Shown: positions 1 to 11,130, counted from the first letter of the stretch. The stretch is DNA of 64,000 bases from Pogona vitticeps (GCF_051106095.1 NC_135786.1:142154001-142218000); one strand, 5' to 3'. Translations and numbers: made by a program. Notes: generated by a model not told the origin, from the sequence alone.

Positions 1-667
1 AACATGTTTGGACTTTTTGTAGTCACAACAACCCCTTTTCATAATAGCTAAGTAACCTGCACCCCCACCATATGTGCATAAAAAGCCATTTTAATGAAGT
101 AAAGAAAACTAATTAAAAATAGATTTTTCAGGATCTAATTCTAACCTAATATTTACTGTGATGGGTGTACTTGCATCTGCGTAATAAATAAGTGTTGAAA
201 AACTTCATGGTGCAATTTCCTATAAAAATAATTGCAACTAAAGATAACCATGGCAACCCCACAGAAAACATTTTGTGACCCCACAGAAAACACTTTGCGA
301 CCACTTTGAGGATCATAACCCCTGGGTTTGGAACCTATGCTATAACAGGAGGAAAGCTATGTTTGAATAAAAAGCTGGCAAAAATAATAGAAAAAAAATA
401 CTGTTCCAATCTAGATAAAGGCCATATAAAGAGAGCCAAAGAGAGCCATGCTAGCCTCTATGGAAGAAATCCCAGCATCTAGAAAATAAAATAAGAGAAA
501 ATATATTTTCTGCATCCCAGCCATCCGTAACTCATGAAAATATGGTTTAACAATGGCCACAATTGGTAGTCATGTCAATGTGAGAATAGGACATCCGTGA
601 GGTATCCTGACCCCAAACTATTTTAGACTTTCTCCTAAAAATCATGTGTGTTTATTCATGTGACTAC
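1..667. other. AT-rich non-coding stretch
   Basis: No recognisable coding sequence. The only local structure is a 22-bp unit present twice in tandem (257-278 and 279-300, beginning CCCCACAGAAAACA) with two or three differences. Confidence 0.5.
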
Positions 668-929
668 TATCCTGTTTTCCCTGAAAATAAGACCTAACCT
701 GAAAATAAGCCCTAGTGTGATTTTTCAGGATGCTCGTAATATAAGCCCTACCCAAAAAATAAGCCCCAGTTAGGTGAAACCCCGCCCTCCACCATTGTGC
801 AGCATTCTGCAGCAACCAGAAGAAGATGACATGACTGTAAAATAAAACATCCCCTGAAAATAAGCCCTAATGCATTTTTGGAGCAAAAATTAATATAAGA
901 CCAGGTCTTATTTTTGGGGAAACATGGTA
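668..929. mobile_element. MITE with TGTTTTCCCTGAAAATAAGACC inverted ends (TA target)
   Basis: Short non-autonomous DNA element. The left end reads TATCCTGTTTTCCC and the right end, reverse-complemented, TACCATGTTTCCCC, so the termini are inverted repeats running into AAAATAAGACCT. It is bounded by TA, the target of Tc1/mariner-pogo transposases. A second copy in the same orientation lies at 31811-32253, itself interrupted by another MITE. There is no coding capacity; transposase must come from elsewhere. Confidence 0.75.
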
Positions 930-1023
930 TGTAATGCCAGACCCATCTACAGTTTCCAGGTTTTTCTTCACAGACACTGAACAGTGATGGTTACTGTAAT
1001 GGAGTTGAAGCAGTGAGCGAAAT

Positions 1024-1982
1024 GTAGTCAGAGAAATGTAAAATGGAGTCAGACAGAATTGGTGTGAGGATGATTTGAGAGACATTGGAATGTGTTTTTC
1101 TAAGTAGTGTGAGAATGTTTTTCTGAAGACTGGCACTGCATGATTTGTGATAAAGCTGAAGGTCGGACCAAGGGGCCTGTGAAAGACTCAACATTCTAAG
1201 CTATTGGGGATGAGATAAAACACCTGGATCTTCATGGGAATTGAGGGCGGAGGAAGGTGTTACATCCCCTTGAGGCCAATTGGTTAACAGCCATGGAGTG
1301 TCAAGAAGAAGGGAGGAGTTAGAGAATGTAGAAAAGATGGAAGGAGAAGTGTGTGAAAGAGAGCTAGCTAAAAGCTAATTGATTTCTGAAGGAATTGAGA
1401 GATGATGATTCTTTCTGGAATGTGTTATGTAGTTGAATGGCAAGGTATGTAATTGCCAGAAGGAGGCGGGGTTAGCCCACCTTAGCTCAGCTTAATAGTG
1501 TTTCTTATTTTAATGGGGATTAGTTATTTTGTTTAACTGTACTGATCTTTGAATATTTATAGCCGCCCAGAGTAGTCAGTTGACTAGATGGGTGGGGTAT
1601 AAATGCAATAAACAAATAAATATGTTCTTTAGCTAATGCTTGAGAAATACAAAGTGATTCTTTGAATCTCTGTTTTTCTAATAAAAATAATTATAAAAAT
1701 CCTTATAAAGGACTGGTCTCTTGAACAGCGGGGTCTGGCTAAATCCAGGGGAGTGGAGAGGGACACAAACTAGCTATCACTAAGAGTCCTACCTAATTGA
1801 GCTGTTATGAATTCTAAGGAACCGCAAGGCCCACGTGTCTGTACTTACAAAGTACTGGGTAAAAGTTAGGTGTTTTTTTAAGGTCAGACTTGTTCAAGGG
1901 GCTTACGCTATGCATTGCTGAGGTCTTGGGACTTGCCTCAGTGCAAAGGTGGTAGGTAAGTGGCCTGTGAAACTCTCTGACC
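1024..1982 (+). repeat. Dispersed ~0.9-kb repeat, copy 1 (LTR-like, unclassified)
   Basis: Aligns by eye with 20631-21507 over most of its length: shared blocks include AGTCAGAGAAATGTAAAATGG at the left, GGTCTCTTGAACA in the middle and GCAAAGGTGGTAGGTAAGTG at the right. A short piece of its right third recurs at 19237-19283. No transposase, RT or tRNA head is visible. The size and the simple arrangement would fit an LTR, but I cannot fix TG/CA ends or a target duplication. This copy carries a 62-bp LINE-tail insertion at 1557-1618. Confidence 0.6.
1557..1618 (+). mobile_element. Very short LINE (L2/CR1-type) 3' end insertion
   Basis: The sequence CCGCCCAGAGTAGTC followed by GATGGGTGGGGTATAAAT and an A-rich tail is the 3' terminus of the squamate L2/CR1-type LINE also found at 21.8 and 28.6 kb. 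It interrupts the dispersed repeat: the uninterrupted copy at 21.15 kb lacks it. AATAT occurs on both sides (1552-1556, 1619-1623) and is the likely target duplication. It is an extreme 5' truncation. Confidence 0.6.
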
Positions 1983-2872
1983 GAGTGCTATGTGTTCCTT
2001 AGGGAGGCTTGTGCACCCCAGTCATCACTTCTAGATATTTTTGGAGAGGCACAAGCAGAATCTGACAAGATACAAGGTGGGCCTGAAGTCAATGGAACCT
2101 GATGGAATCTGACAATTCATGGGCTTAGGGTATGGGTGTCGGTCCTTGGCAAAACTGGCACTGAGATTTACTGACTTTGCAGATCCCAGTGCCTATTATT
2201 TGTTAAATTTATGACTGGGTCCAGTAGGATAATAGATGACTGTCAGGTCTAATAAGAAATACAAGAACCTGCAGCTTGGCAGTATATAAGGGGCTGGGCT
2301 TAGTCCCATTACATAATGTCTACTGTTCGCTGTGCGCCATATTCTAAAGCACATACAAAACAGTCTCAGAATGCTAATTCTTGCCCTGTTGGTTTTCTTC
2401 ATCTTGTTCTTTCTTTTTAACTTATTTAACCATGGGGAAAAGAAGAGAGTGTGTCCACAAGATGGATGACCATGTCACAGCTGTGAGTCCATCATGAGAA
2501 CCATGGATTAGAGAAGGCATGGCAGAAAGATGGCGTTTCAGAGGTTACGGCAGGAAAGTTAGTTTGTGCTCTGAATTGCTTAGAAAGTTATTTATACTGC
2601 TTTCTTCTAGGTTCTGAGTGAAGGAGGGAGGAAGTTTTAACTCTACAGTTCCTCTTCTGTGAGAAGTATGCCATCAGGAGAAAGAGTGGGGGTGGGGGTT
2701 GCCCAGAATTTAGAAAAGATATTTTGATGGACTAGAACTCCAAGCAATTCCCAGGTGCCATGCTAGTTGAGAGATTGTGGGAAATTCAGAAATGTAACTT
2801 TCCCAATCTCCACCCAGGTTACCAGTATTTGCCACATCTTCTGGAAAAGTATTATGGTAAATTGCTGCAATT
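1983..2872. other. Non-coding stretch without recognised elements
   Basis: Mixed-composition sequence with only short chance ORFs. Nothing here resembles another segment of the window. Confidence 0.4.
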
Positions 2873-3050
2873 GTCTGGATAGCTCAGTGAATTAGGTGCC
2901 TGACTGCAGAGCTTAAAAACTAGGATTTCAGTTCCCTGCTATTCTTCCCAAGAAAAGAGTCAGCTTGTATATCCTTGGACAAATTGTACAGTCCCAACTG
3001 CCCTTAGAAGAAGGGAATGAGCTAGAAGGCCATGGAAGGGGGTTACTGTA
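2873..3050 (+). mobile_element. tRNA-derived SINE remnant
   Basis: Begins with a tRNA-like head (CTGGATAGCTCAGTGAATTAGG, split A box; degenerate B box near TTTCAGTTCCC) and continues into the body typical of a squamate SINE, including the AGAAGAAGGGAATG segment before its end. It is old and diverged. Pol III transcription is the family mode; mobilisation would need a LINE. Confidence 0.5.
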
Positions 3051-3081
3051 AGTAGTCAGATGATAATCCTAGTATGAGGGT

Positions 3082-3165
3082 CAGTGTGCTATAGTGGATA
3101 GAGTGTCAGACTAGGAGACCTCAGTTCAAATCTCTACTCAGCCATGGAAACTCATTGGGGAGTGA
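3082..3165 (+). mobile_element. tRNA-derived SINE head
   Basis: A-box-like TATAGTGGATAGAGTG and B-box-like AGTTCAAATCT are spaced as in a tRNA gene, then AGCCATGGAAACTCA, the start of the common squamate SINE body. The 3' part is missing or unrecognisable. It is not a functional tRNA gene: there is no acceptor stem closure or anticodon arm. Confidence 0.55.
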
Positions 3166-3724
3166 TACTTAAATATGTCTCATACCTTAGAAACTGTATG
3201 AGTTGGAACAACTGGACAGTACATCATATACACACAATCCTGGTGTAGCATCGCAAACATGGTTGACTAGACCAAGAGTAAAGTCATGACTGCACATTTT
3301 GGAAAGTTCTGTCAAGAAATAAAAAAGGAGAAGAAAAGAAGAAATTTGAACCGTAACAGTAGCTAGCTTGGAGAATTGCACCTAATTACTTTGTTGACTG
3401 CAACTAATTTGGAAGGTTGGCTAAAGCTAATTACTTTTTATAGTAACGTTCTACACTGTGCCTGTTTTTAATGTCCTCTGTTCCACCTCATGGTCTTTTC
3501 CCATTTTCCAATTGTCTTTAGCCCTCTGCAGTACTTTCATTATTTCTTTTTTGTTTCCCTTTCTACTCAAATCTTGGCTTGACAACAGGACATTTCAAAG
3601 CATTCATTTCTTCCATTTTACCTCCTGGTGTGTACCATGTCCATATAGAAATAGAACAGGATATAAGGAACATCTGCAATAATTTTTATCAAACCTCTTT
3701 TAGGGCCTGTCTACCCTGGCATAT
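3166..3724. other. Non-coding stretch up to BovB target site
   Basis: AT-rich and ORF-poor. It ends with CCCTGGCATAT (3714-3724), the left copy of the BovB target duplication. Confidence 0.45.
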
Positions 3725-4113
3725 CTCCTTCATGGATTACTGCCTTGTCATGGCGAAGGGGCTTGAGTAATTCAGAGAAGCTATGGGCTATGCCATGCAG
3801 GAACACCCAAGACGGACAGGTCACAGTGGTGAGTTCTGACTAAATGCAATCCACCTGGAGTAGGAATTGTCAAGCCACTCCAGTATCTTTGACAAGAAAA
3901 CCCCATGAACAGAAAAAAAGGCTAAAAGATATGACACTGGAAGATGGGACCCTCAGGTTAGAAGGCGTCCAACATGCTACTGAGGAAGAGCGGAGGACAA
4001 GTACAAGTAGCTCCAGAGCTAATGAAGTGGTTGGGCCAAAGCCGAAAGGACGCTCAGCTGTGGATGTGCCTGGAAGTGAAAGGAAAGTCCGATGCTGCAA
4101 ATAAATATATTGC

Positions 4114-4722
4114 ATAGGAACCTGGAATGTAAGATCTATGAACCTTGGTAAGGTGGATGTGGTCAAACAGGAGACAGCAAGAATAAACGTTGACATCCTG
4201 GGTGTCAGTGAACTAAAATGGATGGGAATGGGTGAATTCAATTCAGATGATTATCATATCTACTATTGTGGGCAAGAAGCCGGTAGAAGGAATGGAGTAG
4301 CCCTCATAGTCAACAAAAGAGTGGGAAAAGCTGTAATGGGATATAATCTCAAAAATGATAGAATGATGTCAATATGAATCCAAGGCAGACCTTTCAACAT
4401 CACAATAATCCACGTTTATGCACCAACCACCAATGCTGAGGAGACTGAAATAGACCAATTCTATGAAGACTTATAACACTTTCTAGAACTGACACCTGAG
4501 ATAGATGTTCTTCTCATTATAGGGGACTGGAATGCTAAAGTAGGGAATCTAGAGACAAAAGGAACAACAGGAAAGTTTGGCCTTGGAGTTCAAAACGAAG
4601 CAGGGCACAGGCTAATAGAGTTTTGTCAAGAGAACAAGCTGGTCATCACAAACACTCTTCCAACAACACAAGAGGCAACTCTACACATGGAAATCACCAG
4701 ATGGGCAATACCGAAATCAGAT
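4114..4722 (+). pseudogene. BovB apurinic-like endonuclease domain, broken
   Basis: Translation gives the start of the LINE endonuclease: GTWNVRSMNLGKVDVVKQE, then DILGVSELKWMGMGEFNSDD, GVALIVNKRV, and after an in-frame stop at 4375-4377 the sequence resumes with HVYAPTTNAEE and IGDWNAKVG. These are the standard metal- and phosphate-binding blocks of the EEP-fold nuclease (asparagine in TWN, glutamate in SELKW, YAPT, GDWN). A second stop follows YEDL, and a frame change lies near 4660 (normally FQQHKR). The domain would nick target DNA for target-primed reverse transcription. It is clearly inactive here. Confidence 0.85.
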
Positions 4723-4736
4723 TGATTTCGGTATTG

Positions 4737-5400
4737 GAGGAATCCGAAGCCGGAATTAAGATTGCCGGAAGAAATATCAACCTCCGATATGCAAATGATA
4801 CCACCCTGATGGCAGAAAGTGAGGAGGAATTAAAGAACCTTGTAATGAGGGTGAAAGAGGAGAGTGCAAAAAATGGTCTGAAGCTCAACATCAAAAAACT
4901 AAGATCATGGCCACTGGTCCCATTACCTCCTGGCAAATAGAAGGGGAAGATATGGAGGCAGTGACAAATTTTACTTTCTTGGGCTCCATGATCACTGCAG
5001 ATGGAGACAGCAGCCACAAAATTAAAAGACGCCTGCTTCTTTGGAGGAAAGCTATGACAAACCTCAACAGCATCTTAAAAAGGAGAGACATCACCTTGCC
5101 AACAAAAGTCCGAATAGTCAAAGCTATGGTTTTTCCTGTAGTGTTGTACAGAAGTGGTAGCTGGAGCATAAAGAATGCTGGCCACCAAAGAATTGATGAT
5201 TTTGAATTGTGGTGCTGGAGGAGGCTCTTGAGAGTCCCCCTGGACTGCAAGGAGAACAAACCTATCCATTCTAAAGGAAATCAACCCTGAGTGCTCACTG
5301 GAAGGACAGATCCTGAAGCTGAGGCTCCAATACTTTGGCCATCTCATGAGAAGAGAAGACTCCCTGGAAAAGACCCTGATGCTGGGAAAGTGTGAAGGCA
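4737..5400 (+). pseudogene. BovB reverse transcriptase C-terminal half, broken
   Basis: After the internal junction the reading frame gives ESEAGIKIAGRNINLRYAND, where the catalytic YADD of BovB is changed to YAND, then ESEEELKNLVMRVKEES. The frame shifts near 4905, and continues as MATGPITSWQIEGEDME, FTFLGSMITADGD, KIKRRLLLWRKAMTNL, LPTKVRIVKAMVFPVV and FELWCWRRLLRVP, the well-known BovB thumb and C-terminal blocks, then shifts again near 5240. No fingers or motif A/B region is present. It is non-functional and shows moderate age by its several lesions. Confidence 0.85.
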
Positions 5401-5571
5401 GGAGGAGATGGGGATGATAGAGGATGAGACAGTTTCATCGAAGCTACCAACATGAATTTGACCCAACTCTGGGAGGCAGTGGAAGACAGGAGGGCCTGGC
5501 GTGCTCTGGTCCATGGGGTCACAAAGAGTCAGACATGACTTAATGACTAAACAACAACAACCCTGGCATAT

Positions 5572-6150
5572 AGGTATGATATATGGATTGCTGATGGCAT
5601 GATTTGGATTGGGAGAAAAAAAAGACCTTATTTTCAAGTATTTCTACTTAGAATGATCCATCCTCAAGAACTGTCATGCACCTTTCTGGCCCAGCGATAG
5701 GGCATGCATTATTTTTGGCTGGCTTGTTGTTTAGCCTGTAGATAGCTGCCCCCAGCAGCCTCTGCCATTGTGGCTGCACATTCAAAGGAAGGAGAAACAA
5801 AGTGTGTTTGTGTGTATGTGTGTGTACGTATGTGCATGCTGGAGATTATAACTGAAGACAACCTAGAAATATATGACACACACCCCAAACCATTCTAGTT
5901 TCAATAAAAAAGGAGATACCAGTTGCTACTGTTAAATCTTCTATACCATATAGCAGTACTGGTCACAGGCTATACAGTTCTGCAGTTTTAGTTTACCTCA
6001 CTGCTCCTAATTAAGTGTTGTTTGACTTATGGTGAACAGTTATTTCTAGCTCCTCTGACAGTGAATGGAACGCCAGAAAGTGTGAGGCTACAAGCCATGT
6101 TTATCATCCATATAAAGCAAAACAAGGGTGCAGGAAACCTTTGTGATTAG
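5572..6150. other. Non-coding stretch after BovB
   Basis: Includes a short GT-rich patch (5800-5835). No family recognised. Confidence 0.4.
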
Positions 6151-6159
6151 TATGAATAG

Positions 6160-6429
6160 TAGGCCTACTGGGCATTTAGTGATTGACTTGTAAGTAAAGG
6201 GGACTCAGTAGCAACAGGAATGTTACTCTGAACTATTGAGATTATAATGAGGAAATTTAGTTGGGCCTTGAAACGATTACTGAATACTTCTGACTGTAAT
6301 TTTCCATGCTCAGGCAATAATAGTTCCAATAAAAAAGGGGGAAAAGAGTTCCCCAAGATGATGCCCACAAAAACATGGAGCTATACCCTTCCTTGAATAA
6401 ATTCTTTCTCCTCATCTCTACCTCAAAAT

Positions 6430-6471
<42 letters not shown>
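6160..6471 (+). other. Possible retrocopy 3' end with AATAAA and poly(A)
   Basis: A run of 41 A residues (6431-6471) is preceded 29 nt upstream by AATAAA (6396-6401). That is the spacing of a cleaved and polyadenylated mRNA copied back into DNA. The preceding 230 bp contain no ORF I recognise and look like a 3' UTR, so the parent gene is unknown. I found no convincing target duplication. A plain A-microsatellite remains possible. Confidence 0.4.
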
Positions 6472-6474
<3 letters not shown>

Positions 6475-7384
6475 AAGGAGGAATGTCCCAATTCACCTTG
6501 AAATCTCATTTCAGGTGAAATTCAATATTAGCTCTACTTACTGGATGCTACATTTAAAAAGTCATTTCATTTGACAAGCAAACTAAACTTCCTTTGCGTT
6601 TGTGATTTAGTTGGTTGGTAAATTTGGGAGACTTCCATTTGCTCATAATTTTAATTCCTGTATAAGCAGTTTTTCCACTTCCTTAAAAAAAGAATATGTT
6701 TTGCCAAGATAATAGGCATCAAAATATGATGGTGTTTGAGACATTTGGACAATCCACCAGGCCTATAGGAAGATGAAAACAGAAGAAACATTTAGTAGTG
6801 AATCATGGAAGGATCATTTCGTATAAGCTAAGGTGCTCTTCAAAGTTTAAAACTAAGTCTGAATGCCCTTTGCTTACACACTACAATTTAAGTATGCATG
6901 CTTAATATGTTTGCATTTAATTAATAGGGAATTCAGCACACATAATAAAATGCAGTAGCATTTATAGCCTCTGCAATGCGGGTATCAAAAATACTTCTTT
7001 CTTGATTTCTTATCTGCAGTAATCCCTTTACAACTTTTTAAAATATAAAAACTATTTCAAGTGTATCCAAAGATAAACTATTTCAAGTGTATATGGTATC
7101 TCAAGTTACTTTCCTATTAAAACTATTACACATTCATCAGCCACTTCTAAAAACAAATCTACAAGTAGAACTGAAATATGTTTACTTCCAGACGCCCTCA
7201 TCTGAGAATCCTAATGTCTAGTATTTCCCAAATATCCTTAGAGTGCTCATATATATCTGCTGGGGGGAAAATATTGGATATTTTAAAGGTTTTTGACACC
7301 TGATGATAACTTTATTTCAAAATGTTATCTTCTTCACCTGGTATTTGGTCAAATACAAGCAGTATTACATTCTAGAACTTTCAT
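6472..7384. other. AT-rich non-coding stretch
   Basis: A 20-bp direct repeat ACTATTTCAAGTGTAT occurs at about 7050 and 7077. Otherwise nothing recognised. Confidence 0.4.
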
Positions 7385-8365
7385 GGGGGTGTGATGCATG
7401 TCAAAACCATTTTTACATGGCAAGTGTACAGGATTAGGAAGGCCTGCCAAGACTTTGGACTAACAATCAGCCTGAAGAAAACAAAAGTCATGGGCCAGGG
7501 CGTGGACTCACCTCCCTCTATTACCATCTCCACACAAGAATTGGCGGTTGTTCATGACTTTGTGTACTTTGGCTCAACAATCTCTGACACTCTTTCTCTA
7601 GATGTCGAGCTGGATAAATGCATTGGCAAAGCAGCTACCATGTTCTCTAGACTCACAAAGAGAGTATGGCTCAATAAGAAGTTGACGACATATACCAAGA
7701 TCCAGGTCTATAGAGCCTGTGTCCTGAACACACTCTTGTACTGCAGTGAGTCCTGGACCCTTTGTGCATGGCAGGAGAGGAAGCTGAACATGTTCCATAT
7801 GCGTTGTTTCCAATGTATTTTTGGTATCACCTGGCAGGACAAAGTTCCAAATAGAGTAGTCCTAGAATGAGCTGGAATTTTTAGCATATATACATTACTG
7901 AAACAGCCACATCTACATTGGCTTGGGCATGTCGTGAGAATGGATGATGGCTGGATTCCAAATGATCTCCTGTATGGAGAATTAATGCAGGGAAATCCCC
8001 CTAGGGGGAGACCACAGCTGCAATACAAGGATATCTGCAAGCGGGATCTGAAGGCCTTGGAAATGGATCTCAGCAGATGGGAAACCCTGACATCTGAGCA
8101 TTCAGCCTGGAGGCAGGCGGTACACCACAGCCTCTCCCAATTTGAAGAGACCCTTGTCCAGCAGGCCGAGGCAAAGAGAAAGTCACAAAAGCAGCAAAAT
8201 CAGGGAGCTGGACAGGGGACAGATTGGATTTGTCTTCCATGTGGAAGGGATTGTCACTCTCGAATTGGCCTCCTCAACCACACTAGACGCTGTTCCAAGT
8301 CCTCCATACAGAGCAAGTTACCATAGTCTTTTGAGACTGAAGGATGCCTAATGAATTAACAGGAC
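7385..8365 (+). mobile_element. 5'-truncated LINE with C-terminal zinc finger
   Basis: Holds the C-terminal third of a non-LTR retrotransposon ORF2 and its short 3' end (CATAGTCTTTTGAGACTGAA, then GGATGCCTAATGAA). A second, shorter copy of the same family lies on the minus strand at 49467-49876. The clade is uncertain: the protein resembles RTE- or I/Vingi-group C-termini, and I do not assign it further. The 5' boundary is approximate. Confidence 0.75.
7391..8326 (+). pseudogene. LINE ORF2 C-terminal region, one stop
   Basis: A single frame of about 310 codons, interrupted only by TGA at 7868-7870, reads from the RT thumb (FGLTISLKKTKVMGQ, DFVYFGSTISDTLSLDVE) through the conserved WLGHVVRMDDGWIPNDLLYG block to a C-terminal finger CLPCGRDCHSRIGLLNHTRR-C (C-x2-C-x12-H-x3-C). 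The stop falls where related elements encode arginine after VLE, consistent with CGA to TGA decay at a CpG. The catalytic YxDD block lies upstream of what is retained. It is non-functional by truncation. Confidence 0.8.
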
Positions 8366-11128
8366 TGAGATATAAATTTCACACACAATAGAAAATTTCA
8401 GTTTGAAATTTCACATTCAGTATTTCCCTCACACAAAGGGCTATTATAACAGATACATCTAAACTGATTTTAAATGTATTTTTGTATTGACATGAAATTT
8501 GGGGAGGAAAAAAACCAATAGAACCCATTCATATGTGTGGTATTTTAACCCTTCCCTAGCCTATTGTGTTCCGAAAAGGGTAGCTCATCCCTTGTAATCT
8601 TTCATTTGCTTTGAGAAGAAACCATCAAGTGTATGTTGCTGTGGTATTAAACAACAGAGTACATATGAATTTAAGCATAGAAAGAAGAGAGAAGGAAAGG
8701 TTAATTTGTAATTAGGGTAATTAGTTACTGCTAGAATTGTAAGGCCTTCTAAAGGAATCATCTGCCATTGTAAGTATGTGTTTTTAAAAATAACACTTTG
8801 CTTTCTTCTTTTCAAAAGTAACTAGAAGTTGCCTTTAAAAAATCAGAATGGTGCCCCATGGTACAAATCACAACTATGTAATGAGAGCACATATACTCTG
8901 TAGGTTAAAAAGAAAAAAAATCAATATATTCCTTATTTTCAATGGTTGCAAAAGTCTAGGGAAATTTCCGTCTTTTTAAAATCCAAATCCGTGTTTCTCA
9001 GAAGAAAGTTTTTTTGAAAACTGTTCAGGGATTCATAACTGAAAATATAAGTATTACTGCCAGCTAAGCCTTTTCTCAGTATATGAAGGCAGGCATCCTC
9101 GGTCTCAAAGGTGACATGAAGTTTGGCATGATTAAGGCATCCAGATGTTTAGAGATGTTCAGCTGGTGTCTAGGGGCAGATCGACATTGGTGCAATATGT
9201 GTTCTATGCCTGGGAATGAGATCCCTGAGACTATTGCTGCAAAACCTAGTTTAAAATTCTCTTAGTTCCCTTCACTTGTGCAACAAGTCTTTGTATGAGC
9301 AGTTGGGCTCTTTTGGACCTAGCACACAGAGGTCCATAAACCTATGGATTTATTGGAGTGATCTTTGACTTATGCAATGAACGACAAGGAGGCAGGAAAT
9401 TCCAGAGGTTAAACGTCTCAGTGTAACATCTACAAAACATTGGCCCTAGTGTTTTCTTCACCATGCCTTGGTAAGAGCAGCTGTGAAGCTTTATCAGGAA
9501 GGAACTTGGAAAAAGGAGATCTAAATAAGCTAAGGGCTTGGCTACAAGGGCCAGTTGGAGCACGCTGGTGTGGATGAAATACGGTAGCTTAAGGTCTAGT
9601 AGAGATGTGGTATGCCGTGTGATCTTATTTTATTCACCTCCTGTAAGGACAGTAATGGGGGGAAAAAACCTCCCTCCTTGCCCTCCCAGTTTCTTTCTAC
9701 TTCTAGGAGGAAGGTTTCAATTTTTTTAAAAAAAAATTCTCTAAGAGGTATAACAGCTCTATCCTAATTAGATGATGGTGGTGGTGATTGCTTCTTCCAT
9801 TTGCTACATGGAAGAGCAGAGGAAGAAAGGAAGTTTTTAATGCCCAAATGACCCCATATCATCAAGTGGTTAAGCAGTTCATTTAAGCCACTAATGATAT
9901 AGAGAAATTGAAACATGTTGGGAAATTAAAGCAGGAAGTTCTCTTTGGTTTGATCCTAGAGATTACACACACTGGAAATGAACTGAAACAGAGTGATCCT
10001 ACTCATTCTTTTAAAAAAGTATCCCTAGACAGGTTGACGTAGGTGGGTGGACTGGTTCACTCCAGAAAATGCATCATTTGATTGGTAGCAAAAGGACTGA
10101 ACAAGCCCATCCCCATAGCGAATCATACGGTGGGTCCATGTAGTCACCCTCTGAGTTAAGCACCATCTCTAGAACTAGCCAAGTCTAAATGGCATATTCT
10201 TACTGAACCCTCTTCCTTAGACGCAAAAAGTCACACTAAAAACATTTACAGTTACAGTGGGAAAGGAATTGAGGTTTTCCTCAGGAAGCAATAACTTTAC
10301 TTTGTTGCAGTTGTCAAAATAAATGAATTGCCTATAACTCATTATCTGTAATTACTTTACTGTGGAGCATTGAAAACAGATTCTCACATTAAAATTTATC
10401 AGCAGTTGGAGGAATGTTTCAAAAGAAAAACAAACAATGGAAATGAAAAAAGTGTCAGCTTAGCCCTCATATAATGAAGTGTGTGCTGCCTCACTCCTGG
10501 ACTGGGGAAGCAGGGGACGCATTTTCACACTGCTGTGAAGCTCAGCGGATTGACCCAGACAAGTTAGCCTTGCCTGATACATGTTGTTAATAATGAATAT
10601 TAGAGGAGCTTAGATTCAGTGGGATTGTTCCACCGATGAGATGGCTTCTGCCACTGCAATCTGGACGGGTGAATTGGACCCTAGGTCCCATATTTTTTGG
10701 AGATATCTGGGGTAAAAATCTGATAAATAAGACCTGTTCTGCATGGCTGGACCATCAGCAGATTTTCCAATGATAAGAAAAGGCTGTTGGACTGGGAATG
10801 AGAAGGGAATAAGCTCTGGTCACATGACCAGTGAACAGCCACCAGTGTGCATTGTTCTGAGACAAATTCCTCTTCTCTCCCCCCTGCAATCATGATCTTT
10901 AAAAGTGGCCCAGATGGGGAAAAATCTACATTTGCTATCATATTTACTTTGTATTTAGGACTCTACTCCTCTTGAGAATCTATAGCTCTGAGATCACCAT
11001 AGCTGGTGACTGGGGCAGAGAGTTGTCCCAGTGATCTCTTAGTCAAGTATTAATTATGCCTAGACCTTCCTAACCTGACCATTATTGACAAGAGTAAGGA
11101 TAGTCAAGACCAATCACTGTTTTCCACC
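8366..11128. other. Long unannotated stretch
   Basis: 2.8 kb of non-repetitive-looking DNA with only short ORFs lacking family signatures (longest 86 codons, 10681-10941 minus). No repeat shared with the rest of the window was noticed. It may include distal regulatory DNA but nothing in the sequence proves it. Confidence 0.4.
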
Positions 11129-11130
11129 TA

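Larger units (their letters stand above)
3725..5560 (+). mobile_element. BovB (RTE clade) LINE, both ends present, middle deleted
   Basis: A 1.84-kb BovB element. The 11-bp sequence CCCTGGCATAT immediately precedes (3714-3724) and follows it (5561-5571), so the ends are true insertion boundaries. Order: 5' leader (3725-4110), endonuclease domain (4114 to about 4720), reverse-transcriptase palm-to-C-terminus remnant (about 4737-5400), then the typical BovB 3' end with GGGGTCACAAAGAGTCAGAC and an ACAACAACAA tail. Full-length BovB is about 3.2 kb, so roughly 1.4 kb, including the RT fingers and first palm motifs, is absent. The junction at 4720 sits in a 13-bp inverted repeat. Related 3' ends occur at 20.3 and 52.3 kb. 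Confidence 0.9.

Noticed and set aside
3082-3165. tRNA gene candidate
   Set aside because: Has A- and B-box-like sequences but no closed acceptor stem or anticodon arm, and continues into SINE body sequence.
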